Below are positions 8,160 through 17,452 of a DNA stretch of 64,000 bases, one piece after another. The DNA is from Tissierellales bacterium (GTDB taxonomy: Bacteria; Bacillota; Clostridia; Tissierellales; JASKZW01): NCBI GenBank assembly GCA_030152145.1, contig JASLIL010000102.1, forward strand, positions 1-64,000, read 5' to 3'. The position numbers were made by a program, and so were the translations under genes. The notes under the pieces were generated by a model. That model saw only the letters and a program-made list of their open reading frames with translations. It had not been told where the DNA came from and searched no databases. Each line of letters starts with the position of its first letter. The stretch's first letter is position 1.

Positions 8160-9677
8160 ATGGCTAAAGAAAAGAAGAAAAGACAGTTTCCTACTGCCTT
8201 TACAGTCCTGTTTATCGTTTTAGTTTTAGCAGCTGTTTTAACTTTTATAGTACCAGCTGGACTATATGAAAAACTATCATACGATGCAGATGCAGACTTA
8301 TTTAAGGTAGTGGACCAAAGTGGAAATGTTGAAACCTATCCAGCAGAACAAGAAACACTGGAAAATCTAGGTATTCAAATTGAACTAATTAAGTTTAAAG
8401 ATGGAAGTATAACAAAGGAAATGGCAGTTCCTAACACTTACAAGGAAATTGCTAAAAATCCTCAAGGTATCAAGGAAGTAATTTTAGCACCAATACAAGG
8501 TATAGCAGACACAGTTGATATTATGGTATTCGTTTTAATCTTAGGTGGTATAATTGCTTTAGTTAATAAGACTGGTACATTTGACGCAGGTATAGCATCT
8601 CTTTCAAAGAAAACTAAGGGAAAAGAGTTTATACTAGTTACAATAGTAACTGTCCTAATAGCTTTAGGAGGAACAACTTTTGGATTAGCAGAGGAAACCA
8701 TTGCACTTTATCCTATACTGATGCCAGTTTTTGTGGCTAGTGGATATGATGCTTTAGTTTGTATAGCTGCTATATACATGGGTTCATCAATAGGTACTAT
8801 GTACTCAACAGTAAACCCATTCTCTATAGTTGTAGCATCAGACGCTTCAGGTATATCATTTAGTGAAGGTATGCCATTTAGAATAATAGCTCTAGTGCTA
8901 GCAACTATAATAACATTGGTTTATATTTACAAGTATGCTAGAAAAGTTCAAAAGGATCCTAATCAATCAATTATCAAGGATGACATGCCTCACATAAGAG
9001 AGAAATTCTTAAAAGATTATGATCCAAACAACCTAATTGAGTTTGACTGGAGAAGAAAGTCAATACTACTGGTATTTGCAGCATCATTTGTTATCCTAGT
9101 ACTAGGAGTAGCAAAATATCAATGGGGATTTGACTACATGTCAGGACTATTCCTAGCTTCATCAATTATAGTTATCTTCCTTTCAGGATTTTCAGAGAAG
9201 GAAGCTGTTAACACTTTCTTAGAAGGTGCGGCTGATCTAGTATCTGTAGTTCTTATTATAGGAGTAGCTAGAGGTATAAACATAGTTATGGATAATGGAT
9301 TTATATCCGATACATTACTATATAAGACATCAGGAGTAGTTGAGGGAATGAATGGTGGTATATTTGCAGTAGTACAAATGATTCTATTTAGTTTCCTAGG
9401 ATTCTTCGTTCCATCATCATCAGGACTAGCAACACTTTCAATGCCTATTATGGCACCACTTGCTGATACAGTTGGTCTATCAAGAGCAATAGTAGTAACA
9501 GCTTATAACTGGGGACAAGGTTGGATGAGTTTCATAGCTCCAACAGGTCTAATACTTGCAACTCTTGAAATGGTAGACGTAACTTATGATAAGTGGCTTA
9601 AGTTTATACTTCCATTAATGGGTATTATAGGAGTCTTCTCAGCAGTAATGCTATTTGGATATTCATTTTTTGCATAA
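8160..9677 (+). CDS. YfcC family (DcuC-related) carrier, probable amino-acid or peptide uptake/exchange
   Basis: 505 residues from the ATG at 8160, which has TTGGAGGGAG upstream; an in-frame ATG at 8064 has no ribosome site and precedes the promoter. One N-terminal helix is followed by a hydrophilic stretch (residues ~35-110) and about a dozen membrane helices with motifs of the DUF/PF03606 C4-dicarboxylate anaerobic carrier family (GGTTFGLAEETIALYPI, FFVPSSSGLATLSMPIMAPL). YfcC relatives usually sit with peptidases or arginine deiminase genes. Nineteen bases upstream of pepT, it probably supplies or exchanges amino acids or peptides. The substrate is inferred. Codon use (AGA, ACA, CTA) suggests high expression. 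Confidence 0.8.
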   Translation: MAKEKKKRQFPTAFTVLFIVLVLAAVLTFIVPAGLYEKLSYDADADLFKVVDQSGNVETYPAEQETLENLGIQIELIKFKDGSITKEMAVPNTYKEIAKNPQGIKEVILAPIQGIADTVDIMVFVLILGGIIALVNKTGTFDAGIASLSKKTKGKEFILVTIVTVLIALGGTTFGLAEETIALYPILMPVFVASGYDALVCIAAIYMGSSIGTMYSTVNPFSIVVASDASGISFSEGMPFRIIALVLATIITLVYIYKYARKVQKDPNQSIIKDDMPHIREKFLKDYDPNNLIEFDWRRKSILLVFAASFVILVLGVAKYQWGFDYMSGLFLASSIIVIFLSGFSEKEAVNTFLEGAADLVSVVLIIGVARGINIVMDNGFISDTLLYKTSGVVEGMNGGIFAVVQMILFSFLGFFVPSSSGLATLSMPIMAPLADTVGLSRAIVVTAYNWGQGWMSFIAPTGLILATLEMVDVTYDKWLKFILPLMGIIGVFSAVMLFGYSFFA

Positions 9678-9696
9678 AATTTAGGAGGGAATCAAT

Positions 9697-10914
9697 ATGG
9701 ATATAGTAGAAAGATTTAAGAAGTATATAGCTGTAGATACAAAAGCAGATGAATCAAGTGAGACCTGCCCAAGTACAAAAGGACAACTAGAGCTTGGAAA
9801 GATGATAGTGGAAGATATGAAAAAAATAGGTCTTGAAGATGTTATTCAGGACGAAAATGGTTACGTTTATGGAACACTAAAGTCAAATGTGGATTTTAAG
9901 GTTCCAACTATAGGATTTATTGCTCATATGGACACTGCACCGGATTTAGATGGAAAATGTACAAATCCACAGACTTTTGTTTACCAAGGTGGAGATATTA
10001 AGCTAAACGACGAGTATACTATGAAAGTTGATGAATTCCCAGTATTAAAGGAACTAGTTGGTATGGAACTAATTACAACTGACGGTACAACTTTACTAGG
10101 AGCAGATGATAAGGCTGGAATTTGTGAGATCTTAGATGCTATGCAGTATCTAGTTGATCATCCAGAAATCAAACACGGAGATATAAAGATAGGATTTACT
10201 CCGGATGAGGAAATCGGCCGTGGAGCAGACTTATTTGATGTAGAAGGATTTGGAGCAGACTTTGCCTATACTTTAGATGGTGGACCTATAGGTGAATTAG
10301 AGTATGAAAACTTTAATGCGGCTACAGGAATTCTAAAGATCCAAGGTAAGAATGTTCATCCAGGAACAGCTAAGGATGTTATGGTAAATGCTCTTAGAAT
10401 TGGTATGGAGTTTGAAATGATGTTACCAGCAGCTCAAAAGCCAGAGTATACATCAGGCTATGAAGGCTTCATACAGTTAGATGAAATGGAAGGTTCTGTA
10501 GACTATGCAGAATTTATCTATATAATAAGAGACCACTCTAGAGAGAAATTTGAAGAAAAGAAAGTTCTATTCCAAAAGGCAGTAGACTATCTAAACATAA
10601 AATACAATGGAGCTATAAAATGCGAACTTGAAGATAGCTACTACAATATGAGGGAGAAAGTAGAGCCTCATATGGAGATAATAGACCTGGCAGAAACTTC
10701 AATGAAGGAAATAGGTATAGAACCTAACATTAAGGCTATCAGAGGTGGAACAGATGGTGCAAGACTTTCCTTTATGGGACTACCTTGCCCTAACCTATTT
10801 GCAGGTGGAATGAACTTCCATGGTAGATATGAAATGGTTCCAACTGAATGGATGAGAAAAGCTTCAGAATTAATAGTTAAGATAGCTGAAAACAACGCAA
10901 AGAACAAGATGTAA
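9697..10914 (+). CDS. pepT: Peptidase T (tripeptide aminopeptidase)
   Basis: 405 residues, the usual PepT length. Metal and catalytic motifs of the M20B family are in order: GFIAHMDTAPD (~residue 79), LLGADDKAG (~138), TPDEEIGRGAD (~170) and GGMNFHGRYEMVP near the C-terminus. The cytoplasmic zinc enzyme removes N-terminal residues from tripeptides. It follows the YfcC-type carrier gene by 19 bases with TTAGGAGGG as ribosome site, so peptide breakdown is coupled to the transporter. An 11-bp inverted repeat lies between it and pepD. Confidence 0.93.
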   Translation: MDIVERFKKYIAVDTKADESSETCPSTKGQLELGKMIVEDMKKIGLEDVIQDENGYVYGTLKSNVDFKVPTIGFIAHMDTAPDLDGKCTNPQTFVYQGGDIKLNDEYTMKVDEFPVLKELVGMELITTDGTTLLGADDKAGICEILDAMQYLVDHPEIKHGDIKIGFTPDEEIGRGADLFDVEGFGADFAYTLDGGPIGELEYENFNAATGILKIQGKNVHPGTAKDVMVNALRIGMEFEMMLPAAQKPEYTSGYEGFIQLDEMEGSVDYAEFIYIIRDHSREKFEEKKVLFQKAVDYLNIKYNGAIKCELEDSYYNMREKVEPHMEIIDLAETSMKEIGIEPNIKAIRGGTDGARLSFMGLPCPNLFAGGMNFHGRYEMVPTEWMRKASELIVKIAENNAKNKM

Positions 10915-10932
10915 TTAATTTAAGTCTACAGG

Positions 10933-10967
10933 GAATAACCTTAGTCATAGTTTGATTAAGGTTATTC
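10933..10967 (+). repeat. Inverted repeat between pepT and pepD
   Basis: GAATAACCTTA (10933-10943) is perfectly complementary to 10957-10967 across a 13-base loop. No T-run follows, so it may be an mRNA-stabilising or processing hairpin rather than a terminator. Confidence 0.6.
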
Positions 10968-10989
10968 TAAATTTAAAGGAGGTTATAGA

Positions 10990-12438
10990 ATGTCAGCAGT
11001 TAAAGGTTTAAAACCAGAAAGAGTATTCTATTATTTTGAGGAATTGTCAAATATTCCAAGATGTAGTTACGATGAAAAAAAAGTTAGCGACTACTTGAAG
11101 TCAGTAGGAGAAAGCCTAGGTCTAGAAACTATTCAAGATGAAACACTAAATATAATAATTAGAAAGCCAGCAACTAAGGGCTATGAAAATTCTAAGGGAA
11201 TAGTTATTCAAGGTCATATGGATATGGTTTGTGAGAAAGAAGAAGACAGCAAGCATGACTTTACTTGTGACCCAATAGAGCTAATGGTAGATGGAGATTT
11301 TCTACATGCCAACAAAACAACTTTAGGAGCTGATAATGGTATAGCAGTAGCTATGGGACTGGCTATACTAGAAGATCAGAGCCTAGAGCATCCAGAACTA
11401 GAGCTAGTAGTTACTATAGCAGAAGAAGTTGAGATGGATGGTGCTTTTGGACTTTCAGAAGACATCTTAAGAGGAAGAAGATATTTAAATATAGACTCAG
11501 AAGAAGAGGGAACACTGGTAATGGGTTCTGCAGGTGGAGAGCTAGTTGAAGTTAAGCTACCTTTAGAATTTGAAGAAGTAGAAGATTTTGTAGAATATGA
11601 AGTTCTAGTAAGAGGACTTATGGGTGGTCACTCAGGTATGGAAATTCATACAGAGAGAAAAAACTCAAATAAAATTTTAAATGAAGTCCTAGAGGAAATT
11701 AAAAAGCTTACAGACTTAAGGATAGTATCTGTTACAGGTGGAACAAAAGACAATGCTATACCTAGACAGACTCTAGCAAAAATCGCTGTTAGAAAAGAAG
11801 ATATCTGTGTCCTAGAAGGAAAGACAGACAAGATAATAAAAGACCTTGTAGAAAAGTACAATGACTTTGAAAAAGATATTGAGATTAAAATTGAAGAGAA
11901 GTCCCCTATAAATAAGGTTACAAAGGAAAAGGTAACAGAGGACTATCTAAAGCTTATAGGAGAAATGCACACTGGTGTATTCACCTATATAGAGGGAAAT
12001 GAAGATGTTGTAGAGTCATCTTCTAACCTAGCTATTATTAACACTCATGATGATCATATAGAGATACTAAACTCCACTAGATCATCAAGTCCTAAGGTGC
12101 TTTTAGACCTAAGAAAGAAAATAACAGATGTTATAGACCAAACTGATGGAAGCTATATTACAAGCAATGAGTATCCAGAGTGGGAATATAAGCCAGAGTC
12201 AGAACTTAGGGATGTAGCCCTAGAGGTTTATAAGAAGATATATGGAGAAGACATGCACACTACTGTAATCCATGCTGGTCTAGAGTGTGGTGTTATAAAC
12301 AACAAGTATCCTGATATGGATATTATATCCTTTGGACCAAATATGTATGATGTTCATACACCAAAGGAAAGACTTTCAATATCTTCAACTGAAAGAGTAT
12401 TTGAATATACAAAAGAGCTTTTAAAGGCTCTTAAATAG
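10990..12438 (+). CDS. pepD: Beta-Ala-His dipeptidase (aminoacyl-histidine dipeptidase, PepD)
   Basis: 482 residues of the M20C family: GHMDMVCEKEED (~residue 76), LGADNGIAVA (~115), EEVEMDGAFGL (~147) with the catalytic and metal-binding acids, RGLMGGHSGMEIH in the lid domain, and VIHAGLECGV near the C-terminus. The cytoplasmic zinc enzyme cleaves Xaa-His and other dipeptides. It lies 75 bases after pepT with an AAAGGAGG ribosome site. With the carrier and PepT it makes a peptide-utilisation operon that ends at the terminator at 12440. Confidence 0.93.
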   Translation: MSAVKGLKPERVFYYFEELSNIPRCSYDEKKVSDYLKSVGESLGLETIQDETLNIIIRKPATKGYENSKGIVIQGHMDMVCEKEEDSKHDFTCDPIELMVDGDFLHANKTTLGADNGIAVAMGLAILEDQSLEHPELELVVTIAEEVEMDGAFGLSEDILRGRRYLNIDSEEEGTLVMGSAGGELVEVKLPLEFEEVEDFVEYEVLVRGLMGGHSGMEIHTERKNSNKILNEVLEEIKKLTDLRIVSVTGGTKDNAIPRQTLAKIAVRKEDICVLEGKTDKIIKDLVEKYNDFEKDIEIKIEEKSPINKVTKEKVTEDYLKLIGEMHTGVFTYIEGNEDVVESSSNLAIINTHDDHIEILNSTRSSSPKVLLDLRKKITDVIDQTDGSYITSNEYPEWEYKPESELRDVALEVYKKIYGEDMHTTVIHAGLECGVINNKYPDMDIISFGPNMYDVHTPKERLSISSTERVFEYTKELLKALK

Positions 12439-12439
12439 C

Positions 12440-12471
12440 AAAATGAGAGGGCTAGTCCCTCTCATTTTTTT
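12440..12471. terminator. Bidirectional terminator between pepD and the convergent ABC-2 operon
   Basis: AAAATGAGAGGG pairs with CCCTCTCATTTT around CTAGT; T-runs exist on both strands, so it can end transcription from pepD and from the minus-strand exporter operon. Confidence 0.9.
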
Positions 12472-12474
12472 GTC

Positions 12475-13602
12475 TTATTCAGCTTTTGATTTGATCCTAT
12501 AGATGTAAAAGCCTAGAACTAGAAAGAAGGCTCCAAAGAGTAGTTGAATGACTAAAAGAGAAGCTTTTAAAAAGCCTCTATCAGCATAGATATTATTGGC
12601 CTTAACAAAGTAATAAGTAGGCAGTAGTCTAGCAAACTTTAAAACTGTGGAATTTAAAAATTCCTGGGGAATCATAACTCCAGATATAAAGGAGGTACCT
12701 AGAGACAGTACTATGGATACTATATTCTTTATATATTTATTATTACTTATATTGTTTATTAAGAAAGTAAGGCATACTACAGAGAAGGAGTAAATATAGG
12801 TGTTTATAATAAAGCCTGAAATTCTTACATTGGCCAGCTGATCTCTTTGTAGAAAGAGGCTGATTACTACAAAAACTGTTGTTATTAAAAGAGCTAAGCT
12901 TATTTGGCCTAGGTATAGTTGGAAATTATAGCTAAGTCTAGTAATAGACGAAATCTTATTTCTCCTAGCCAGGTTCTTATTATTAAAATCACTCATAACA
13001 AAACCTATTATGGATATAAAAATAGCCATTATAATATAGGCTACAAAATTATAGTAGGTATTAAACCATTTCAAGGTATGAAGACTTTCCTTAGACTCCT
13101 TATTTTCCAGAATAACATTTATATCAGTCTTTAGGGCTTTGGAGACCAGTTGAAAGTCATAGTCACCCTGGCTATAGCTGGCATCTAGAAACATAAGATA
13201 CTTTCTTATGTCATTTTTTAATTTAAGGCCATCTGGTGACTTGCTGTCAATTATTAGGTCTAGAGCCTCTTCCTTGGACCTTAGCTTTTGACTAAAGTCC
13301 TCTTTTATTATTAGGCAGCCAGAGATTTTTCCAAGGAAGATTTTTTCCCTTATAAGTTCTAGGTCATAGTCTATAGGCTCTAGCCTGTTGTTTTCTGAAA
13401 GGTAGTCTAGAAGGTTCTTGGAACTAGGGGAATCTTCTAAGTCTACTATAGCTAGATTTAATTTAGTCTCCTGAAAACCTAGATCTGTCCTAGGCTTTCT
13501 AGGTGAATTTAAAATTGACAGTAGGGAAAAAATAAGGACATAAAGCAGTATACCGTTCTTATTTTTATTAACAATTTTAAAAAAATATTTATATACTGTC
13601 AT
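12475..13602 (-). CDS. ABC-2 type permease (LnrN/YhgE-like), second of pair
   Basis: 375 residues. One N-terminal helix, a soluble extracellular domain of about 150 residues (LNLAIVDLEDSPSSKNLLDY), then five to six C-terminal helices, the plan of ABC2_membrane_3 permeases. It overlaps the preceding permease gene by 14 bases and is last in the operon ATPase-permease-permease. With the divergent histidine kinase and regulator, the set matches the Lnr/YfiLMN arrangement that exports or detoxifies lipid-targeting antimicrobials. The actual substrate is not known. Confidence 0.75.
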   Translation of the reverse strand: MTVYKYFFKIVNKNKNGILLYVLIFSLLSILNSPRKPRTDLGFQETKLNLAIVDLEDSPSSKNLLDYLSENNRLEPIDYDLELIREKIFLGKISGCLIIKEDFSQKLRSKEEALDLIIDSKSPDGLKLKNDIRKYLMFLDASYSQGDYDFQLVSKALKTDINVILENKESKESLHTLKWFNTYYNFVAYIIMAIFISIIGFVMSDFNNKNLARRNKISSITRLSYNFQLYLGQISLALLITTVFVVISLFLQRDQLANVRISGFIINTYIYSFSVVCLTFLINNISNNKYIKNIVSIVLSLGTSFISGVMIPQEFLNSTVLKFARLLPTYYFVKANNIYADRGFLKASLLVIQLLFGAFFLVLGFYIYRIKSKAE

Positions 13603-14635
13603 AGGATCTCCTCCTTAGTAGTAAATATGATATAGAGAAAAGTATAAGACTATAAAGACCTAGAATCACTAGTCCTTCACCTAGCTGCCTATAGCTTGAA
13701 AGCATATTTACTCTATAAAGTCCATCAGTTACTATGGCAATAGGATTAAGCCTATTAATCATAGGAGATATCCTATCTATATTTTCCCTGAAGCCCTCAC
13801 CAATCATACCAGAAGAAAAAGAAAGTATAAGGTTTACAGTAATAATTGCTATGTTTTTCCACTGTTGATTTTTAACTCTTAAGGAGCCTACAAAAAATCC
13901 AATGCTAGTTCCAAGAATATTGGCTATACTTAAAATTAAGAGACTAGGACCTAGGGCTGTGAAAAGCTGGATCCTAAGAAAATATCTTATATAGACTAGG
14001 AGTATTCCATTGGTAATTATATTTAAATTAAAGGCAAAAATTCCACCAGAAATCAGAAATTCCAGTTTATTTATAGATGTCATGGAAACTCTGGCACCTA
14101 TAGGGGATAGATTTCCTTGAATCATTGTTGGAATTTCCATGGACACAAACATGCCGTAGGTAGAGAACATGGCTATAATAGAGTAAAAGATTATCAGTAT
14201 AAGGTCCTCCTTTTGATTTAGCATATTAATATAGGATCTATTGTAATCTAAGGATTTAAAGTCTAGGCCAGACTCCTTAACCTGGGCAATCTCCCTTACT
14301 ATATCCTTAAGGATGCTTTCTGATAGACCTGATTTTTTAACTCTTAGATTGAGATTCTCATCTACAAAGCCCTTGATAAGCTGATCCTCCAAAGCCTTTT
14401 CATAGTCATTAACTTCTACAAGCTCTAGTACTTCTATCTCCCTTAAAATATCCTTAAGTTCCTGATTATCTGTGGCAAGGGGAATTTTTTCAAAGCTATC
14501 AATCCTAAGATTGCCAAAACCCAGCTGAAAAAAACTAGTTAATATTATAGGGTAAAGCAGTAGCCAGAAAATAAGATACTTATCTCTTAGAAAGATTCTT
14601 CTCATATAGGAAATCTGTCTTGTAAGTTCCTTCAT
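13589..14635 (-). CDS. ABC-2 type permease (LnrM-like), first of pair
   Basis: 348 residues with the same topology as its neighbour: a first helix (YLIFWLLLYPIILTSFF), an extracellular domain of ~120 residues and about five further helices ending LGLYSLILFSISYLLLRRR. It overlaps the ATPase gene by one base and the second permease gene by 14 bases, so all three are co-translated. The two permeases probably form a heterodimer with the ATPase. Substrate unknown; the two-component system next door suggests antimicrobial-induced export. Confidence 0.75.
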   Translation of the reverse strand: MKELTRQISYMRRIFLRDKYLIFWLLLYPIILTSFFQLGFGNLRIDSFEKIPLATDNQELKDILREIEVLELVEVNDYEKALEDQLIKGFVDENLNLRVKKSGLSESILKDIVREIAQVKESGLDFKSLDYNRSYINMLNQKEDLILIIFYSIIAMFSTYGMFVSMEIPTMIQGNLSPIGARVSMTSINKLEFLISGGIFAFNLNIITNGILLVYIRYFLRIQLFTALGPSLLILSIANILGTSIGFFVGSLRVKNQQWKNIAIITVNLILSFSSGMIGEGFRENIDRISPMINRLNPIAIVTDGLYRVNMLSSYRQLGEGLVILGLYSLILFSISYLLLRRRSYDSI

Positions 14636-15564
14636 CAGTCACGCAACTCCCTTCCAGTTAGCTCTAAAAATACATCATTTAGGGAGGGGGTTCTGGTATG
14701 GAGATTTTTATAGCTTAATTTTCTAAGGGAAAGAAAGTCTACAAGACTTGAAATATTATTGTCTCTGGACTTAAAATCTATTTCATAAGAATCTTTTTTC
14801 CTATAAACATTAATAACATTTTTTAGGCTATAAAGGTCATCTGTTAGATCCAGTTCTTCATCTAAGGATAGATAGACCTTCTCCTTTAGACTAATCATTT
14901 CCTTAAGCTCCTCCAGACTACCTGAAACCAAGTTTTTACCCTTATCCATAATAAGGATTCTTTCACAAAGTTCTTCAACTTCCTCTAGGTAATGACTGGT
15001 GTAGACAATGGTGCTACCTTCTTGGTTTAATTTTTTAATTCCCTCAAGTATAAAACTTCTGCTTTGAGCATCAACAGCCACCGTAGGCTCATCTAGGAAG
15101 ATAAGTTGGGGCTTATGGGCTATGCCACAAGCTATGTTTAACCTTCTTTTTAAGCCACCACTAAGGCTTGTAGGATAGTAATCTCTATAGGCCTCTAAGT
15201 CTACAAAAGCTATTGCATCCTCTACATATTTTTCTCTTAAGGTTCGGTCTTTTATGTATAGGCCACAAAAGTAATCTACATTTTCCCAGACCTTCAGTAA
15301 ATTAAATACTGCTACTTCCTGGGGAACCAATCCGATTTTATTCTTTAATTCATAGCTGTCAGGACCAAGACTATCATTGAATACCTCTATATTCCCCTTG
15401 TCATATTTTAGAATTCCTAGGATGCAATTTATTAAGCTGGTTTTACCAGAGCCATTAGGCCCCAGAAGTCCTAGAATTTCGCCTTTTTTTAGGCCTAAAT
15501 CAAAATGGTCTAAGGCTAGTTTGTTATCATATCTCTTAACTAAATTTTCTACTTTCACTATCAT
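14635..15564 (-). CDS. ABC-2 exporter ATPase (LnrL/CcmA-like)
   Basis: 309 residues: Walker A GPNGSGKTSLINC (~residue 35), Q-loop VPQEVAVFN, signature LSGGLKRRLNIACG, Walker B LIFLDEPTVAVD and H-loop TSHYLEE. The C-terminal ~80 residues form the extra domain seen in drug and antimicrobial exporters (DrrA/LnrL type). The signature reads LSGGL where the most common form is LSGGM/Q. It starts after AAAGGAAG and is the first gene of the minus-strand operon, facing the histidine kinase gene across a 147-base intergenic region. Confidence 0.88.
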   Translation of the reverse strand: MIVKVENLVKRYDNKLALDHFDLGLKKGEILGLLGPNGSGKTSLINCILGILKYDKGNIEVFNDSLGPDSYELKNKIGLVPQEVAVFNLLKVWENVDYFCGLYIKDRTLREKYVEDAIAFVDLEAYRDYYPTSLSGGLKRRLNIACGIAHKPQLIFLDEPTVAVDAQSRSFILEGIKKLNQEGSTIVYTSHYLEEVEELCERILIMDKGKNLVSGSLEELKEMISLKEKVYLSLDEELDLTDDLYSLKNVINVYRKKDSYEIDFKSRDNNISSLVDFLSLRKLSYKNLHTRTPSLNDVFLELTGRELRD

Positions 15565-15711
15565 TTAATCACTTCCTTTAATAAGATTATAAGCTTAGAA
15601 TCTATATAAGAGTAGTGTCTATAATCATGAAACTAGCTGACAAATGTAATATTTTGAAATAAATTGAAGAAAGTTTAGGTAAATTAAGTATAATAAGCTT
15701 AGAGGTGAATT
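15565..15711. promoter_or_regulatory. Divergent promoter region of the exporter and two-component operons
   Basis: A TATAAT -10 faces right at 15689-15694 and another faces left at 15586-15591 (read on the minus strand). The 11-mer ATAAGCTTAGA, containing the palindrome TAAGCTTA, occurs at 15589-15599 and 15693-15703, touching each -10. These are candidate sites for the response regulator; this is inference from position. Confidence 0.5.
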
Positions 15712-16746
15712 ATGAGATCTTTAGTCGAAAAATCAATTTTGTTTACAATTTCTTTTTATATGTCAGCTTTAAGTTTGGAAAATGACAGTACGATAATCTA
15801 TATATTAATTAGTCTTATTATTATATTGGCCTTAGATCTTTTAAAAACCTCTAAGGCTAGGATTATCCTATTTATAGTTTTCTTTCTTCTATCTATAAAC
15901 TATAAGGAAATAAGATATTTTATTCCTCTAGGAGCCTATAGTTTATATGAGTACAGCAAGCTTATTTTACTTCTAGTTCCATACTTCCTAGTTTGGGGTA
16001 ACTATGGGCAGGCTATCTTAACAGTCCAAAGTATTTATATGGCAAAGAAGAATTTAGAATATACTAGACTTTTAAGGATGTCCAAGGATACTAGAGATGA
16101 GTTAAAGGAAGACACTATAATTTTAAAAAAATACAATAAACAATTAGAAATAGATAGGGAGAAGAATATACATATAGCCATCCTATCAGAGCGAAATAGA
16201 ATATCCAGAAAACTCCATGACTCTATAGGACATCTTATAAGTAGTAGTATTTTACAGCTTGAGGCCTTAAAGGTTTTGAATAGGGATGAAAACTTAAATC
16301 CTTCCTTGGATCTGCTGCAGTCAAGTTTAAAAAATGGTATGGTAGATGTTAGGAAGAGTATTCATGACCTTTATAGAGAGTCTCTGGACTTAAGAGAGGC
16401 TATAGCCAGGATAATTGAGGAAAATCCAAGCCTGGAGATTAGTCTTGACTACAGGATGGATGAGGACCTAAACTATGAAGTAAAATATGATGTTTTATCT
16501 GTAGTTAAGGAGGCTGTAACCAATGTTAAAAAACATTCTGACTCCAATAAAGTAGATATAAGCTTAGTCAGTATGCCAGGTTTTCATCTTATAAACATTA
16601 GGGATTATGGCCAGGGAAAGGAAATAGATCAGTTGGGACTTGGCCTTATATCCATGGAGGAAGTCTATAAAAAATACTCAGGAAATGGAAGTTTTGGCTT
16701 TGATAATGGTTTTAAAATTCATATGGTTCTTATGAAGGGAGATTAA
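15712..16746 (+). CDS. Sensor histidine kinase, NarL/DesK-type (LnrJ-like)
   Basis: 344 residues. About five membrane helices fill residues 1-110 with almost no extracellular domain, then a coiled linker. The HisKA_3 box NRISRKLHDSIGHLIS (~residue 161) carries the phospho-accepting histidine, and the ATPase domain has the N-box EAVTNVKKHSDSN and a G-box GLGLISMEE. Such short intramembrane sensors detect envelope damage or lipid-active drugs. It is followed after one base by its response regulator and faces the ABC exporter operon it probably controls. Confidence 0.88.
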   Translation: MRSLVEKSILFTISFYMSALSLENDSTIIYILISLIIILALDLLKTSKARIILFIVFFLLSINYKEIRYFIPLGAYSLYEYSKLILLLVPYFLVWGNYGQAILTVQSIYMAKKNLEYTRLLRMSKDTRDELKEDTIILKKYNKQLEIDREKNIHIAILSERNRISRKLHDSIGHLISSSILQLEALKVLNRDENLNPSLDLLQSSLKNGMVDVRKSIHDLYRESLDLREAIARIIEENPSLEISLDYRMDEDLNYEVKYDVLSVVKEAVTNVKKHSDSNKVDISLVSMPGFHLINIRDYGQGKEIDQLGLGLISMEEVYKKYSGNGSFGFDNGFKIHMVLMKGD

Positions 16747-16747
16747 A

Positions 16748-17356
16748 ATGAGACTTATAATAGTAGATGATGATTATTTAGTAGTAAATTCACTTAAAAC
16801 TATAGTAGAGGCTAGGGGCATGGAGGTCCTAGCTACTGGCTTTTCAGGTAGAGAGGCCATAGAACTTTACAAGGAATATAGGCCAGATCTAATCCTTTTA
16901 GATATCCGAATGGAAGATTTAAATGGAATAGAGGCAACAGAGGAAATATTAAAATACCATAAGGAGGCAAAAATACTCCTAATAACTACCTTTAAGGATA
17001 AGGAATACATAGAAAAAGCCATAAGTCTAGGTTCTAGAGGATATATCTTAAAGGAAAATATATCAGGAATAATTCCAGCCATAGAGGGGGTCTATGCCAA
17101 TAATATTGTTTTTGACTCTCAGATTATTTCAAATATTACTAGTTTTAAGGAAGGTGAAAGAGTTTCCTTGGAGGAATTATCAGAAAGAGAGAATGAGCTA
17201 GTAGAGCTTTTGGCAGAGGGACTAAATAACAAGGAGATAGCCCAGAAGCTTTTTCTATCAGAGGGGACTGTTAGAAACTACATATCTAGAATACTGGAGA
17301 AACTCCAGTTAAGGGATAGGACTCAACTGACCATATATTATTTTAAAAATAAGTAG
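16748..17356 (+). CDS. LuxR/NarL-type response regulator (LnrK-like)
   Basis: 202 residues. The receiver domain has the acidic cluster DDD at 7-9, phosphorylation site D52 in LILLDIRM and the conserved K near residue 104. The C-terminal LuxR helix-turn-helix reads NNKEIAQKLFLSEGTVRNYI. It lies one base after the histidine kinase gene. The likely targets are the divergent exporter operon and its own operon, through the paired TAAGCTTA elements in the shared promoter region. Confidence 0.9.
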   Translation: MRLIIVDDDYLVVNSLKTIVEARGMEVLATGFSGREAIELYKEYRPDLILLDIRMEDLNGIEATEEILKYHKEAKILLITTFKDKEYIEKAISLGSRGYILKENISGIIPAIEGVYANNIVFDSQIISNITSFKEGERVSLEELSERENELVELLAEGLNNKEIAQKLFLSEGTVRNYISRILEKLQLRDRTQLTIYYFKNK

Positions 17357-17369
17357 GATTTAATAGGAC

Positions 17370-17398
17370 TTGCAGTACCCTCCTGGGTATATTATAAT
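17370..17398 (+). promoter_or_regulatory. Sigma-A promoter of the ccdA-thioredoxin operon
   Basis: TTGCAG (17370-17375), a 17-base spacer and TATAAT (17393-17398). Confidence 0.75.
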
Positions 17399-17401
17399 AG
17401 A

Positions 17402-17428
17402 TAGTAACTTTAAAAAGTAAAGTTACTA
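17402..17428. promoter_or_regulatory. Perfect dyad over the transcription start, probable HxlR operator
   Basis: TAGTAACTTTA (17402-17412) is perfectly complementary to 17418-17428 across 5 bases. It sits 4 bases after the -10, covering the expected start point. HxlR/DUF24 regulators bind such AGTAAC-type palindromes, and an HxlR gene is second in this operon, so autorepression is likely. No T-run follows, so it is not a terminator. Confidence 0.7.
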
Positions 17429-17452
17429 ATTTAAGAAAATAGGAGGGGCAAG

